A stretch of DNA of 64,000 nt from Microbacterium aerolatum (GCF_007988825.1 NZ_BJUW01000002.1:1-64000); one strand, 5' to 3'; counted from the first letter of the stretch, positions 23,531 to 32,613 are shown. Notes: generated by a model not told the origin, from the letters alone. Program-made: numbers and translations.

Positions 23531-24934
23531 TCAGTTGGCGTCGGCGAGCGTCGCTACGACGCGGGCCAGCGAATCGGTGTCGCCGACGTTGCCGGCGAAG
23601 ACGATGTACGGGATGCCGACGGCAGGGCCGGTCTGCGGCTGCCACAGCGACACGATGCCGGGAAGCATCGGGCCGAGGACTGTGGCGCGGCGGATCTCGA
23701 GCGCCTCGCTGGCGACGTCGCTGGAGGTGATGCCGCCCTTGGCGATGACGAACCGGGGCGGCGCGATCGCCAGCACACGACGCACGAGGGCGACGACGCC
23801 GCTGGAGACCTTGCGCGCGATCTCGAGGCTCTCATCGCCGTCGGCACCGGTGACGAGCTCGCGCGTGGTGTGCACGATGACGCTGCCGGAGGCGAGAGCA
23901 TCCGCCACGGCGTGCGCCTGCGCGTCGAGGTGCGCCTCGCGACGCTCGTCGATGAGCTGACGGACATCGAGCTCGATCGTGACCGTGTCCGGGCGCTGAC
24001 GGCGCAGCTCCTCGAGCTGTGCGGTGGTCAGCGGCACGTGGCTGCCGACGACGACCAGGCCGCCGCGGTCGTAGGCGAACGGGATGTCAGCGGCCGAAAC
24101 GGGCGCGGCGATGTCCTGTCCGATGTGTGCACGCACGTACGGCGGGCCGACGCGCAGCAGCACCGGGCGGTCGCGAAGACGGTGCAGGGCGAGGGCGACG
24201 ACGCGCATGTCGCTCTCCTCGACGACGTCGACCGCGACAACGATGCCGGCCGACAGACCGGCGAGGAAGTCGGCGACGGCGTCGACACCGGATCGGATGA
24301 TGTCGACGGTAAGTCCGGCGACCTCGTCTGCCGGGATGCGCCCGTTCGTCTTCTCGGCGACCCAGTCGCGCAGGTTCGACGACGCGAACCCGAAGGTGGC
24401 GTCCTTCGCGAACGGGGTCTCCCCCACCGGGGTCGCCTCGCCGTCGGTGACCCAGTAGTGCACCGAGTCGACCGTGATGCGGCCGGCATCCGGGAACGCG
24501 GGAACGAGGAGGGTCAGCTCGGGTGCGGCGCCGCCGTGCGCGACGATCTCGGCGGAGAGCACGTCGGTCTCGAGCGGGAAGTGGCCGCGCAGCGTGGAGT
24601 CGCCGCGGGAGACGAAGGTGACGTGCAGCCCGGCGTCGGCTGCCTCGGCGAGCGCGACGGCGACGACCTCGCGGTTGCGCTCGGCGGCAGTCTTCTCGTC
24701 GAGCGAGCGCGTGTTGGTGAGCACGTAGACGGCTGCGGCGCCGGTAGCGAAGGCTCCGGCGAGGTCCTCCTTCTCCCAGCGGGTGAGGACGGGGAGGTTC
24801 GCGACGGACTGCGTGCCGGTCGGGTCGTCGTCCAGGACGACGAGAACCCCGTGCGGGTCGAGCGATGCGCGGACCTCGGCTGCGGCGAGATCGACGGGGG
24901 CCGGGATGCCGGCGAGAAGCGCGTCGACGTGCAC
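23531..24934 (-). CDS. Four-carbon acid sugar kinase family (DUF1537; OtnK/OiaK-type)
   Basis: 467 residues. The N-terminal DUF1537 domain has VVLDDDPTGTQSVANLPVL and VYVLTNTRSL, and the C-terminal nucleotide-binding domain has RFVIAKGGITSSDVA, GPMLPGIVSLWQP and YIVFAGNVGDTDSL. Characterised members phosphorylate 3-oxo-tetronates; a branch acts on 3-oxo-isoapionate. GTG at 24934 is chosen because AAGGAG lies five bases upstream and the promoter-operator lies just before it; the ATG at 24973 would sit at the operator edge with almost no leader. First gene of the kinase, dehydrogenase, permease operon. Confidence 0.85.
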   Translation of the reverse strand: MHVDALLAGIPAPVDLAAAEVRASLDPHGVLVVLDDDPTGTQSVANLPVLTRWEKEDLAGAFATGAAAVYVLTNTRSLDEKTAAERNREVVAVALAEAADAGLHVTFVSRGDSTLRGHFPLETDVLSAEIVAHGGAAPELTLLVPAFPDAGRITVDSVHYWVTDGEATPVGETPFAKDATFGFASSNLRDWVAEKTNGRIPADEVAGLTVDIIRSGVDAVADFLAGLSAGIVVAVDVVEESDMRVVALALHRLRDRPVLLRVGPPYVRAHIGQDIAAPVSAADIPFAYDRGGLVVVGSHVPLTTAQLEELRRQRPDTVTIELDVRQLIDERREAHLDAQAHAVADALASGSVIVHTTRELVTGADGDESLEIARKVSSGVVALVRRVLAIAPPRFVIAKGGITSSDVASEALEIRRATVLGPMLPGIVSLWQPQTGPAVGIPYIVFAGNVGDTDSLARVVATLADAN

Positions 24935-24975
24935 GGGAACTCCTTCGTTCAGAGGGGTTTGGTGATCCGGCATGT

Positions 24976-25025
24976 GTTATCCGATATCAGATAACGAGGT
25001 TACGCCTAGATCCACCTCCGGGCAA
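24976..25025 (-). promoter_or_regulatory. Promoter with 20-bp palindromic operator
   Basis: On the minus strand TTGCCC (25025-25020) and TAACCT (25002-24997) are exactly 17 bases apart. Directly downstream, covering the likely transcription start, is GTTATC-C-GATATC-A-GATAAC (24976-24995), symmetric except for one pair. The adjacent GntR-family regulator is the obvious binder; a bound dimer would block initiation. Confidence 0.65.
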
Positions 25026-25041
25026 GCGGGTCGGACGCCCG

Positions 25042-25749
25042 TTACTCGCCCAGCACGTAGTGCAGCAGATCGTCACGGGTCTGCCGCATGTGGCTGGCCA
25101 TCGCCTCGCGCGCAGCCTCCGGCGATCGGGAGCGCATCGCGTCGAGAACGGCGGCGTGCTCTACCAGAGCGTGCTCTCGGATCTCGAGCACGGCACTGGT
25201 CTCGCTGCGGGAGTCCTGCAGCATGGTGGTGAGCGGGCGGACGGATGCCACGAGGATCCGGTTGTCGGCGGCGGCGAAGATCACGTCGTGGAAGGCGAGG
25301 TCGGCATCCACGAACCCCGGCACGTCCCCGTGCGCGTGCGCCGTGCGCATCTCCTCGAGAAGCTCTTCGAGCCGCGCGATGTGCTCGTCGCTGCAGCGGG
25401 GAGCCGCGAGTTCGGCAGCGCCGGTCTCGAACATCACGCGCATGTCGAGCAGTTCGAGGGAGGACCGACGGCGGGCGCCGCCGCTGCGCGAATGGCGCAC
25501 GACGGCCTCGAGACCGGTCCACTCATCGACCGGAGCCACCCGGTGACGACTGCCGGGAACGGGGACGATGACCCCCTGCGCCTGCAGCAGCCGCACACCC
25601 TCGCGGAGCGTCAGGCGGGACACCCCGAGGAGAGCGGCGAGGTCGGCTTCGGCGGGCAGGGTCTCCCCCGCGACGAGACGCCCGGCGATGATCTCATCGA
25701 GCAGACCGTCCACGACGGACTGCGTGCGGGTCACTCGCTCGGGCTTCAT
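25042..25749 (-). CDS. GntR/FadR-family transcriptional regulator (FCD domain)
   Basis: 235 residues: GntR winged helix at about 12-75 (LPAEADLAALLGVSRLTLREGVRLLQAQGVI) and an FCD domain with DLAFHDVIFAAADNRIL and EHAAVLDAMRSRSPE, the usual metal-coordinating positions. It lies directly upstream of the kinase-dehydrogenase-permease operon on the same strand, 107 bases away, with a palindrome between. Probably a repressor released by an acid sugar or its oxo-derivative. Confidence 0.9.
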   Translation of the reverse strand: MKPERVTRTQSVVDGLLDEIIAGRLVAGETLPAEADLAALLGVSRLTLREGVRLLQAQGVIVPVPGSRHRVAPVDEWTGLEAVVRHSRSGGARRRSSLELLDMRVMFETGAAELAAPRCSDEHIARLEELLEEMRTAHAHGDVPGFVDADLAFHDVIFAAADNRILVASVRPLTTMLQDSRSETSAVLEIREHALVEHAAVLDAMRSRSPEAAREAMASHMRQTRDDLLHYVLGE

Positions 25750-25800
25750 GTCTCAACGCTAGCGCGGTCGGCCCGCACACCGACGATGTCACAACTGTCG

Positions 25801-25864
25801 AGGCTTGGACTCGCTTCGCTCGCTCACCCCGTTTCGTCTCGCTGCGCTCGCTCAACGCCCCGCA
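25801..25864. repeat. GCTCGCTCA-type intergenic repeat, two related units
   Basis: ACTCGCTTCGCTCGCTCAC (25809-25827) is followed by GTTTCGTCTCGCTGCGCTCG and CTCAACG (25831-25857). The two units share the CGCT.CGCTCGCTCA core. Similar strings are, to my knowledge, common between genes in Microbacteriaceae. It lies between a semialdehyde dehydrogenase stop and the GntR start. Confidence 0.5.
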
Positions 25865-25887
25865 TGGTTGGCATCCCGACTGCGATC

Positions 25888-27252
25888 TCAGGCCGTGCGG
25901 ATGAGCTTCTTGTTGACGAACTCGTCGGCGGCCAGCAGTCCCAGCTCGCGCGAGGTGCCGCTGCGCTTGACGCCGCCGAACGGCAGCTCCGGGCTGTCGG
26001 CGAGCACGAGGTTGACGTAGACCATGCCCGCCTCGATCCGGTCGGCGACTCGTTGGGCCTGCTCCGCGTCCGTGGTGAACACGTACGAGCCGAGCCCGAA
26101 CGGCGTGCCGTTCGCGACGGCGACCGCCGCGTCCTCGTCGGCCGCGCGGTACACGACCGCCGCCGGCCCGAACAGTTCCTCGCGATACAGATCCATGTCG
26201 GCGGTGACGTCCGCCAGTACGGTGGGCGCGAAGAATGCGCCATCACGAGTGCCACCGGTGAGGAGGGTCGCGCCCTGCGCGACCGCGCGGTCGATCTGCT
26301 CCTGCAGTCGCTCGGCGGCGGCAAGCGAGGAGAGCGGTCCGAGCACGGTGTCCTCCTGCGTGGGGTCCTCGGCGCGCACGGCGGCGAGCGCCGCGACGAA
26401 CTTCTCGGTGAACTCCTCGTAGAGGTCATCGACGATGATGAAGCGCTTCGCCCCGTTGCAGGACTGGCCGTTGTTGTCGAGCCGCGCGTCGACGGCGGCC
26501 TGCACGACGGCATCCAGGTCGTCGGCCGAGAACACCAGGAACGGGTCCGATCCTCCGAGCTCGAGAGCGACCTTCTTCAGATTGCGACCGGCGACCTCGG
26601 CCACCGCCGCGCCGGCGCGCTCTGAGCCGGTCACCGAGACGCCGTGCACGCGGGTGTCGGCGATGATGTCGGCCGCCTGTTCGTTGCTCGCGTAGACGTT
26701 CACGTAACCGCCGTCCGGCAACCCGGCATCCCGGTAGATGGCCTCGAGCAGCGCTGACGACTCCGGGCACTGCGAGGCATGCTTGAGGATGATCGTGTTG
26801 CCGATCGCCAGGTTGGGACCGGCGAAACGTGCGACCTGGTAGGCCGGGAAGTTCCACGGCATGATCCCCAGCAGCGGTCCGAGCGGCACTCGGCGGACCA
26901 CCGCGCTGCCGTCGCCTGCGATCGTGAGCGGCGTGTCGCCGGTGATCTGGCCGATGTTGTCCGCGTAGTACTCGACGATGTCGGCTGCGAAATCGACCTC
27001 GCCGACCGCCGCGGCGATCGGCTTGCCCATCTCCTTCACGATGATCGCGGCCAGCTCGTCGCGGCGCTCACGGTGCAGTTCGGCGATCCGACGGATCACC
27101 TTCGCACGTTCGTCTACGGAGGTCGCCGCCCAGACGGATGCCGCGGCATCCGCCCGCCCGATCGCCTCGTCGATCTGCGCGTCGCTGAACGTGTCGTAGG
27201 TGGCGGTCGTCTCCCCGGTGGCGGGGTTGGTCACGGCGTAAGCGGTCATCAT
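25888..27252 (-). CDS. gabD: NAD(P)-dependent succinate-semialdehyde dehydrogenase (ALDH family)
   Basis: 454-residue aldehyde dehydrogenase: general base Glu in VALELGGSDPF, nucleophile Cys in NNGQSCNGAKRF, and PWNFPAYQVARFAGPNLAIGNTIILKHA. The short N-terminus and HASQCP match NADP-type succinate-semialdehyde dehydrogenases (GabD/Sad group). It starts 7 bases after a second ALDH and sits with gabT, so it should oxidise succinate semialdehyde to succinate in GABA catabolism. Start at the first of two ATGs. Confidence 0.88.
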   Translation of the reverse strand: MMTAYAVTNPATGETTATYDTFSDAQIDEAIGRADAAASVWAATSVDERAKVIRRIAELHRERRDELAAIIVKEMGKPIAAAVGEVDFAADIVEYYADNIGQITGDTPLTIAGDGSAVVRRVPLGPLLGIMPWNFPAYQVARFAGPNLAIGNTIILKHASQCPESSALLEAIYRDAGLPDGGYVNVYASNEQAADIIADTRVHGVSVTGSERAGAAVAEVAGRNLKKVALELGGSDPFLVFSADDLDAVVQAAVDARLDNNGQSCNGAKRFIIVDDLYEEFTEKFVAALAAVRAEDPTQEDTVLGPLSSLAAAERLQEQIDRAVAQGATLLTGGTRDGAFFAPTVLADVTADMDLYREELFGPAAVVYRAADEDAAVAVANGTPFGLGSYVFTTDAEQAQRVADRIEAGMVYVNLVLADSPELPFGGVKRSGTSRELGLLAADEFVNKKLIRTA

Positions 27253-27259
27253 CGTCCTC

Positions 27260-28732
27260 TCAGTCGTTCGGGATCAGGGTGTACTTCGTCGACAGGTATT
27301 CGTGGATGCCCTCGAAGCCGCCCTCGCGGCCGACACCGGACTGCTTGACCCCGCCGAACGGTGCCGCGGCGTTCGAGACCACGCCCACGTTGAGACCCAT
27401 CATGCCCGTCTCGAGGGCATCGATCATACGGTGGCCACGACCGAGGTCCTCCGTGAACACGTAGGAGACCAGGCCGTACTCGGTGTCGTTCGCCAGGCGC
27501 ACGGCGTCCTCCTCGGTCTCGAAGGTCGCGATCGCGAGCACCGGCCCGAAGATCTCCTCGCGGAGGATGTCGCTGCCCTTCGCCACATCGGTGATGACGG
27601 TCGGCTCGAAGAACGTTCCTTCGCCTTCGATGGCGTTGCCGCCGGTGCGCACGTTCGCGCCGCGGTCGACGGCATCCTTGACCATCTGGCCGGCCTTGTC
27701 GACGGCATCCGCATCGATGAGCGGCCCGATCGCGACGCCGTCCTCGGTGCCGCGTCCGATCTTCATGGCCTTCACGCGCTCGGTGACGCGGTCGGCGAAT
27801 TCATCGGCGACGGATGCGTGCACGATGAACCGGTTCGCGGCCGTGCACGCCTGGCCGATGTTGCGGAACTTCGCCGCCATCGCGCCTTCGACGGCCTTGT
27901 CGAGGTCGGCATCGTCGAAGACCACGAACGGCGCGTTGCCACCGAGCTCCATCGACACTCGCAGCACGCCCTCGGCGGCCTGCGAGATGAGCTTGCGGCC
28001 GACCTCGGTCGAGCCGGTGAAGGACAGCTTGCGCAGCCGGGGGTCGGCGATGATCGGCGCCGACAGCTTCGACGACGACGACGTCTGCACGACGTTGACG
28101 ACGCCGGAGGGCAGGCCCGCCTGCTCGAGCAGCTTGGTGAAGAAGATCGTCGTCAGCGGCGTGAGTGCCGGGGGCTTGATCACGACGGTGCAGCCGGCCG
28201 CGAGCGCGGGGGCGATCTTGCGCGTCGCCATCGCGAACGGGAAGTTCCACGGCGTGATGAAGAACGACGGCCCGACGGGACGCTGCGAGACGATCATCCG
28301 ACCGGTGCCCTCGGGGTTGGTGCCGTAGCGACCCGAGATGCGCACCGCCTCCTCGCTGAACCAGCGCAGGAACTCGCCGCCGTAGACGACCTCGCCGCGC
28401 GCTTCGGCCAGCGGCTTGCCCATCTCGAGGGTCATGAGCAGCGCCAGGTCCTCCTTGTGCTCCTGCACCAGGTCGAACGCACGGCGGAGGATCTCGCTGC
28501 GGGTGCGCGCGGGCGTCGCGGCCCACTCGTCCTGTGCCGCGGCGGCGGCGTCGAGGGCGCGGATGCCGTCCTCCGCGGTCGCGTCGGCGATCGTGCGGAT
28601 GACGGCGTTCGTCGCCGGGTCGTGCACGTCGAAGGTGCGGCCGCCGATAGCCGGGGCCCATTCGCCACCGATGTAGAGACCGGTGGGGATGCTGTCGAGC
28701 AGAGTCTGCTCGTCGGATGCGGTGATGCTCAT
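27260..28732 (-). CDS. NAD-dependent succinate-semialdehyde dehydrogenase (GabD2-like)
   Basis: 490-residue aldehyde dehydrogenase: Glu in RVSMELGGNAPFVVFDDAD, Cys in NIGQACTAANRF, coenzyme segment TPWNFPFAMATRKIAPALAAGCTVVIKP, C-terminal GGVKQSGVGREGGFEGIHEYL. These are hallmarks of succinate-semialdehyde dehydrogenase. ATG at 28732 with GGAG five bases upstream. It lies between gabT and a second, divergent ALDH, so one of the pair may handle a different semialdehyde such as glutarate semialdehyde. Confidence 0.88.
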   Translation of the reverse strand: MSITASDEQTLLDSIPTGLYIGGEWAPAIGGRTFDVHDPATNAVIRTIADATAEDGIRALDAAAAAQDEWAATPARTRSEILRRAFDLVQEHKEDLALLMTLEMGKPLAEARGEVVYGGEFLRWFSEEAVRISGRYGTNPEGTGRMIVSQRPVGPSFFITPWNFPFAMATRKIAPALAAGCTVVIKPPALTPLTTIFFTKLLEQAGLPSGVVNVVQTSSSSKLSAPIIADPRLRKLSFTGSTEVGRKLISQAAEGVLRVSMELGGNAPFVVFDDADLDKAVEGAMAAKFRNIGQACTAANRFIVHASVADEFADRVTERVKAMKIGRGTEDGVAIGPLIDADAVDKAGQMVKDAVDRGANVRTGGNAIEGEGTFFEPTVITDVAKGSDILREEIFGPVLAIATFETEEDAVRLANDTEYGLVSYVFTEDLGRGHRMIDALETGMMGLNVGVVSNAAAPFGGVKQSGVGREGGFEGIHEYLSTKYTLIPND

Positions 28733-28772
28733 GGTCACTCCGGTTCTCAGTGGGTTGCGGGTTCGGGGGGAT

Positions 28773-30122
28773 TCAGGATGCCGCGAGGGCCTCGGACAGG
28801 ACGTCGAGGCCCTCGCCCAGCAGCTCGTCGCCGATGGACAGCGGCGGCAGGAAGCGGATGACGTTGCCGTACGTGCCGCAGGTCAGCACGATCACACCGT
28901 TCTGGATACAGGTGCGGGCGACCGTTCCGGCGAGAGCCGCGTCCGGGGCGTTCGTCGCCGGGTCGACGAACTCGATCGCGGTCATCGCACCCCGACCGCG
29001 GACTTCGCCGATGCGCGGGTCGGCGGCGCGGAGAGTGTCGAGCCGCTGGCGCAGGATGGTGCCGATCTGCTGGGCGCGTTCGATCAGGCCGTCGTTCTCG
29101 AACACGTCGATGGTGGCGAGCGCGGCGGCGCAGGCGATCGGATTGCCGCCGTAGGTGCCGCCGAGGCCACCCGCGTGCGCTGCATCCATGATCTCGGCGC
29201 GGCCTGTGACGGCCGCGAGCGGGAGGCCGGCTGCGATGCCCTTGGCCGTCGTGATGAGGTCGGGTTCGATGCCGAACTGCTCAGAGGCGAACATGGTGCC
29301 GGTGCGCGCGAATCCGGTCTGCACCTCGTCTGCGATGAACACGACGCCTTTCGCGCGGCACCACTCGGCGACGGCGGGCAGGAAACCGTCAGCCGGGACG
29401 ATGAACCCGCCCTCTCCCTGGATCGGTTCGATCACGACGGCGGCGAGGTTCTCGGCGCCGACCTGCTTCTCGATCTGCGTGATGGCGCGGGCCGCGGCAT
29501 CCGCCCCGGAGAGGCCGTCGCGGAACGGATACGAGAGGGGTGCGCGGTAGACCTCGGGGGCGAACGGGCCGAAGCCGCTCTTGTACGGCATCGCCTTCGC
29601 GGTGAGCGCCATGGTCAGGTTCGTGCGGCCGTGGTAGCCGTGCTCGAACGCGACGACAGCCTGGCGACCGGTGCGCTTGCGGGCGATCTTGATGGCGTTC
29701 TCGACCGCCTCGGCGCCCGAGTTGAACAGCGCGGTCTTCTTGGCGAATTCGCCGGGGGTGAGCCGGTTCAGCGCCTCGGCGACCTCGATGTACGACTCGT
29801 ACGGCGAGATCATGAAGCAGGTGTGCGTGAACTGCGCGGCCTGCGCGGCGACGGCGGCCGCGACCTTCGGGTGGGCGTTGCCGACGCTGGTCACGGCGAT
29901 GCCGGAGCCCAGGTCGATGAGGGAGTTTCCGTCGGCATCCACCACGACGCCGCCACCTGCCGCGACGGCTGCGATCGGCACGGTGTGCGCGACGCCGACC
30001 GGAACGGCTTCGGCCTTTCGCGCGAGGATCTCGGCGGAGCGCGGGCCGGGCAGCGGCGTTACCAGGCGGCGCTGCTGCGCGAGGGCCGGTCCTCCGGTCG
30101 GGACGGTGTCGATGAGGGTCAT
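28773..30122 (-). CDS. gabT: 4-aminobutyrate--2-oxoglutarate aminotransferase
   Basis: 449-residue class III aminotransferase: DLGSGIAVTSVGNAHPKV, PLP pocket NSGAEAVENAIKIARK, VVIEPIQGEGGFIVP, IADEVQTGFARTG, and the Schiff-base Lys in TTAKGIAAGLPLAAV. This is GabT, moving the amino group of GABA to 2-oxoglutarate. ATG at 30122 (MTLIDTVPTGG) fits the family; there is no good ribosome site, and an ATG 17 codons upstream is also open. First gene of the gabT-gabD2-gabD operon, divergent from a PucR regulator. Confidence 0.92.
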   Translation of the reverse strand: MTLIDTVPTGGPALAQQRRLVTPLPGPRSAEILARKAEAVPVGVAHTVPIAAVAAGGGVVVDADGNSLIDLGSGIAVTSVGNAHPKVAAAVAAQAAQFTHTCFMISPYESYIEVAEALNRLTPGEFAKKTALFNSGAEAVENAIKIARKRTGRQAVVAFEHGYHGRTNLTMALTAKAMPYKSGFGPFAPEVYRAPLSYPFRDGLSGADAAARAITQIEKQVGAENLAAVVIEPIQGEGGFIVPADGFLPAVAEWCRAKGVVFIADEVQTGFARTGTMFASEQFGIEPDLITTAKGIAAGLPLAAVTGRAEIMDAAHAGGLGGTYGGNPIACAAALATIDVFENDGLIERAQQIGTILRQRLDTLRAADPRIGEVRGRGAMTAIEFVDPATNAPDAALAGTVARTCIQNGVIVLTCGTYGNVIRFLPPLSIGDELLGEGLDVLSEALAAS

Positions 30123-30221
30123 ACCGCGAGCGTAGGCGCGCTCGCGGATGGATGCATTCGCCGAGTTGTACAATCTGAATCACCTGTTCGCCAGTACGTA
30201 CATCTGTCACCGAGGAGCACC

Positions 30222-31715
30222 ATGATCGATCCCACGCTCCGCGGGCTGCTGCAGACGCCCGCGCTCGGACTTCGCCTGATCTCCGGGTCCGACGCACCCC
30301 TGGACCGCCCACTGCGCTGGGTGCACTCCACCGACCTCGCCGACCCGACGCCGTTCCTGGCCGACGATCTCGCGCTGCTCACCACCGGAGGGCAGTTCGA
30401 CGGCCAGGTGACGGCATCCGCGTACGTCGACCGGCTCGTCGCACGCGGCGTGGCGGGTCTCGGCTTCGGCACGGGTGTGCGGCACCCGGCCGTGCCCGAG
30501 GACCTCGTCGCGGCCTGCGCGCGAGCGGCGCTACCGCTGTTCGAGGTGCCGTATGCCACCCCCTTCATCGCGGTCGCCCGAGCGCACGCTGAGGCCGTGG
30601 CGGCGGCGGCGTTCGCGCGCCGCAGCTGGGCGCTCGACACGCAGCGCGCGCTGGCCGTCGCCGCCCTGCGCCCGCACGGGCTCGTCGCCATCATCGCCGA
30701 GCTCGGCCGCAGGCTGGATGCCTGGGTCGCCATGTTCGACGCGTCGGGAGCGCTCGCGCTCGAGCATCCTCCCGGCGGCATCTCCCCCGCAGGCCAGGAC
30801 GAGCTCGCCACCCACGTGGAGAGCGTGCTCGCCCGCGGCACCGAGACCGGACGCTCGATCGCCGTCGACGGTCAGTCGTTGCAGCTGTTCACCCTCGGAC
30901 GCACCCGTGGATTGCGCGGCGTCATCGCGATCGGCACTCCGTCGCTGGATTCGGAGGCGCGTGCCGTGGTCACCTCGGTGATCGCAATGGCGGGCCTTGC
31001 GCTGGAACAGAGCGACGAGCTCGAAGGTGCCCGTCGCCGATTGCACACGCAGTTGCTCGAATCCCTGCTCGCCGACGACGACACCCTCGCACTGCGGGTG
31101 CTCGGGGCGATGCCCGCGGCGCCCGTGATCATCGCGGTGGCACCGGATGCGGCCCCGAGCGCGCTGGAGGAGTGGTGGGAGCGCCGGAGGGCAGAACGCG
31201 GATCGCGCGCCTTCCTGGCGGTGGCGGACAGCGGCGTCGTGATCTGTCTGCCCGAGTCGGATGCCGCATTGATCGACGAGGCCGCTACGCGTTTCGGCAT
31301 CCGCATCGGCGCCTCGGATCCGGTCGACTACCCCGCTTTCTCACGCGCGTACGGGCAGGCGCTGAGCGCGCTGCGGCGCGGGGGCAGCGGAGCCGTCCGC
31401 TTCTCGGATGCTGGGGAATCGGACATCTTCGCGGCCCTCCGCACCGACGACGCCGCGCTGCTCGCGCAATCGCGGCTCACTCCGCTTCGTGAAGCCGACA
31501 CCGAGCTGGAGCATTCGCTGCGAGTCTGGCTCGAACATGACGCGCGCTTCGAGCCGGCCGCGTCCGCCCTCGGCATCCATCGCCACACGATGCGGTCGCG
31601 CGTGGGGCAGGCATCCCGGCTGCTCGGCATGGACCTGTCGACCTTCCCCGCCCGAGCGGAACTGTGGGCGCTGCTGCAGGCTGCGCCTGCCGGCGAGACG
31701 GGGTCTGTGGCATGA
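30222..31715 (+). CDS. PucR-family transcriptional regulator, probable GABA-cluster regulator
   Basis: 497 residues. The N-terminal PucR domain begins LRLISGSDAPLDRPLRWVHSTDLADPTPFL, a GGDEF-like/CdaR middle region follows, and a C-terminal helix-turn-helix closes it (SLRVWLEHDARFEPAASALGIHRHTMRSRV), with the RHTMR recognition helix typical of PucR/CdaR. It is divergent from gabT across 99 bases, the arrangement of GABA-responsive PucR activators in actinobacteria. GAGGAG precedes ATG 30222. Its stop codon is the first triplet of a palindromic repeat copy. Confidence 0.88.
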   Translation: MIDPTLRGLLQTPALGLRLISGSDAPLDRPLRWVHSTDLADPTPFLADDLALLTTGGQFDGQVTASAYVDRLVARGVAGLGFGTGVRHPAVPEDLVAACARAALPLFEVPYATPFIAVARAHAEAVAAAAFARRSWALDTQRALAVAALRPHGLVAIIAELGRRLDAWVAMFDASGALALEHPPGGISPAGQDELATHVESVLARGTETGRSIAVDGQSLQLFTLGRTRGLRGVIAIGTPSLDSEARAVVTSVIAMAGLALEQSDELEGARRRLHTQLLESLLADDDTLALRVLGAMPAAPVIIAVAPDAAPSALEEWWERRRAERGSRAFLAVADSGVVICLPESDAALIDEAATRFGIRIGASDPVDYPAFSRAYGQALSALRRGGSGAVRFSDAGESDIFAALRTDDAALLAQSRLTPLREADTELEHSLRVWLEHDARFEPAASALGIHRHTMRSRVGQASRLLGMDLSTFPARAELWALLQAAPAGETGSVA

Positions 31716-31760
31716 GACGGGGGCACGCGGCCTCGGTCTCGTGCAGTTGCCCTCGTCTCG
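31713..31760. repeat. Palindromic intergenic repeat, copy A (deleted, 48 bp)
   Basis: Starts TGAGACGGGGGCA and ends in a 25-base right arm (31736-31760, GTCTCGTG...CGTCTCG) that matches copy B. It lacks 19 bases of the left arm and loop compared with the 67-bp copies. The pucR stop TGA is its first triplet. Confidence 0.6.
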
Positions 31761-31779
31761 CCGAAGAGGCCCGCAGGAG

Positions 31780-32613
31780 TCAGCCCTGCGCGGCACGCCC
31801 GCGCGCGAACAGCACGCGCACGCATCCCCAGCCCATCAGCCCGACCCCGGCGACGACGCACAGGACGCCGAGCAACCACATCACGTCATCCCAGTCGGCG
31901 TAGCCGTAGGACAGCGCGTTCAGGAATCGCGCGACGCCGTCCGGGAACTCGAGGATGCTGCCGCCGTCGCCGAACACCCACAGCACGATCCCTAGCGTCG
32001 TCGCGCCGAGGCCGACGAACACGAACCCTGTCGTCGAGATGCGACGGGCCCCGTCGACCTTCTCGAGGTGCGAGCCCTGGGCGGCGATGTGCGGCGCGCG
32101 GATCGAGATGATCGGGAGCGTCACGATGAGGGCGACGCCGAGCGGGATGCACATGCCTATCGCGTATCCGCCCAGCGGCACCAGGAACAGCTGTTGCCCG
32201 ATCCCCTCGTCCCAGTAGTAGTGGAAGCCGCCGTTGCGCGCCTGAGCCTCGGCGATGGCATCCCGTACGCCGGGGAACGCGATGGCGATCGTCTGGATCA
32301 CCGCGATCGGCGCGGCGACGAATGCCGGTGCGAAGAAGCAGGCCGACACCAGCCGCAGCATCACGGTGGCGATCGACGCCAGGCGTTTCCATGCGATCTC
32401 GAGCATGCACCACCCGGCGTAGATGCCGGGCGCGGCAACGACGAGATTGCCCCAGAAGCGGTCACCGTCGGCATCCGTCATCGAGTCGAAGACGCCGAAA
32501 ACCCCGGCCGCGATCGCGGCGATCAGCACGACGAGGTTGACGCCGCTCACCAGGGAGCGGGTCTCGTTCCGCCAGAGGTGCGCGTCCGCCGTCTCGGCAG
32601 TCTGCTCGGCCAT
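31780..32613 (-). CDS. Uncharacterised six-helix membrane protein
   Basis: 277 residues with about six hydrophobic helices, for example LVVLIAAIAAGVFGVF, ACFFAPAFVAAPIAVIQTIA, LGGYAIGMCIPLGVALIVTL, FVFVGLGATTLGIVLWVFG and WLLGVLCVVAGVGLMGWG. I do not recognise a family or catalytic motif. GGAGGGG precedes the ATG at 32613. It lies between two copies of the palindromic repeat (A after its 3' end, B before its 5' end) and separates ramB from pucR. Confidence 0.7.
   Translation of the reverse strand: MAEQTAETADAHLWRNETRSLVSGVNLVVLIAAIAAGVFGVFDSMTDADGDRFWGNLVVAAPGIYAGWCMLEIAWKRLASIATVMLRLVSACFFAPAFVAAPIAVIQTIAIAFPGVRDAIAEAQARNGGFHYYWDEGIGQQLFLVPLGGYAIGMCIPLGVALIVTLPIISIRAPHIAAQGSHLEKVDGARRISTTGFVFVGLGATTLGIVLWVFGDGGSILEFPDGVARFLNALSYGYADWDDVMWLLGVLCVVAGVGLMGWGCVRVLFARGRAAQG

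Noticed and set aside
22610..24994. 794-codon plus-strand open frame opposite ltnD and the DUF1537 kinase
   Set aside because: Entirely antisense to two well-conserved enzymes; composition is that of a shadow frame with no recognisable domain.
28683..30221. Upstream extension of the PucR-type reading frame
   Set aside because: It is antisense to gabT; GAGGAG and the conserved PucR N-terminus begin at 30222.
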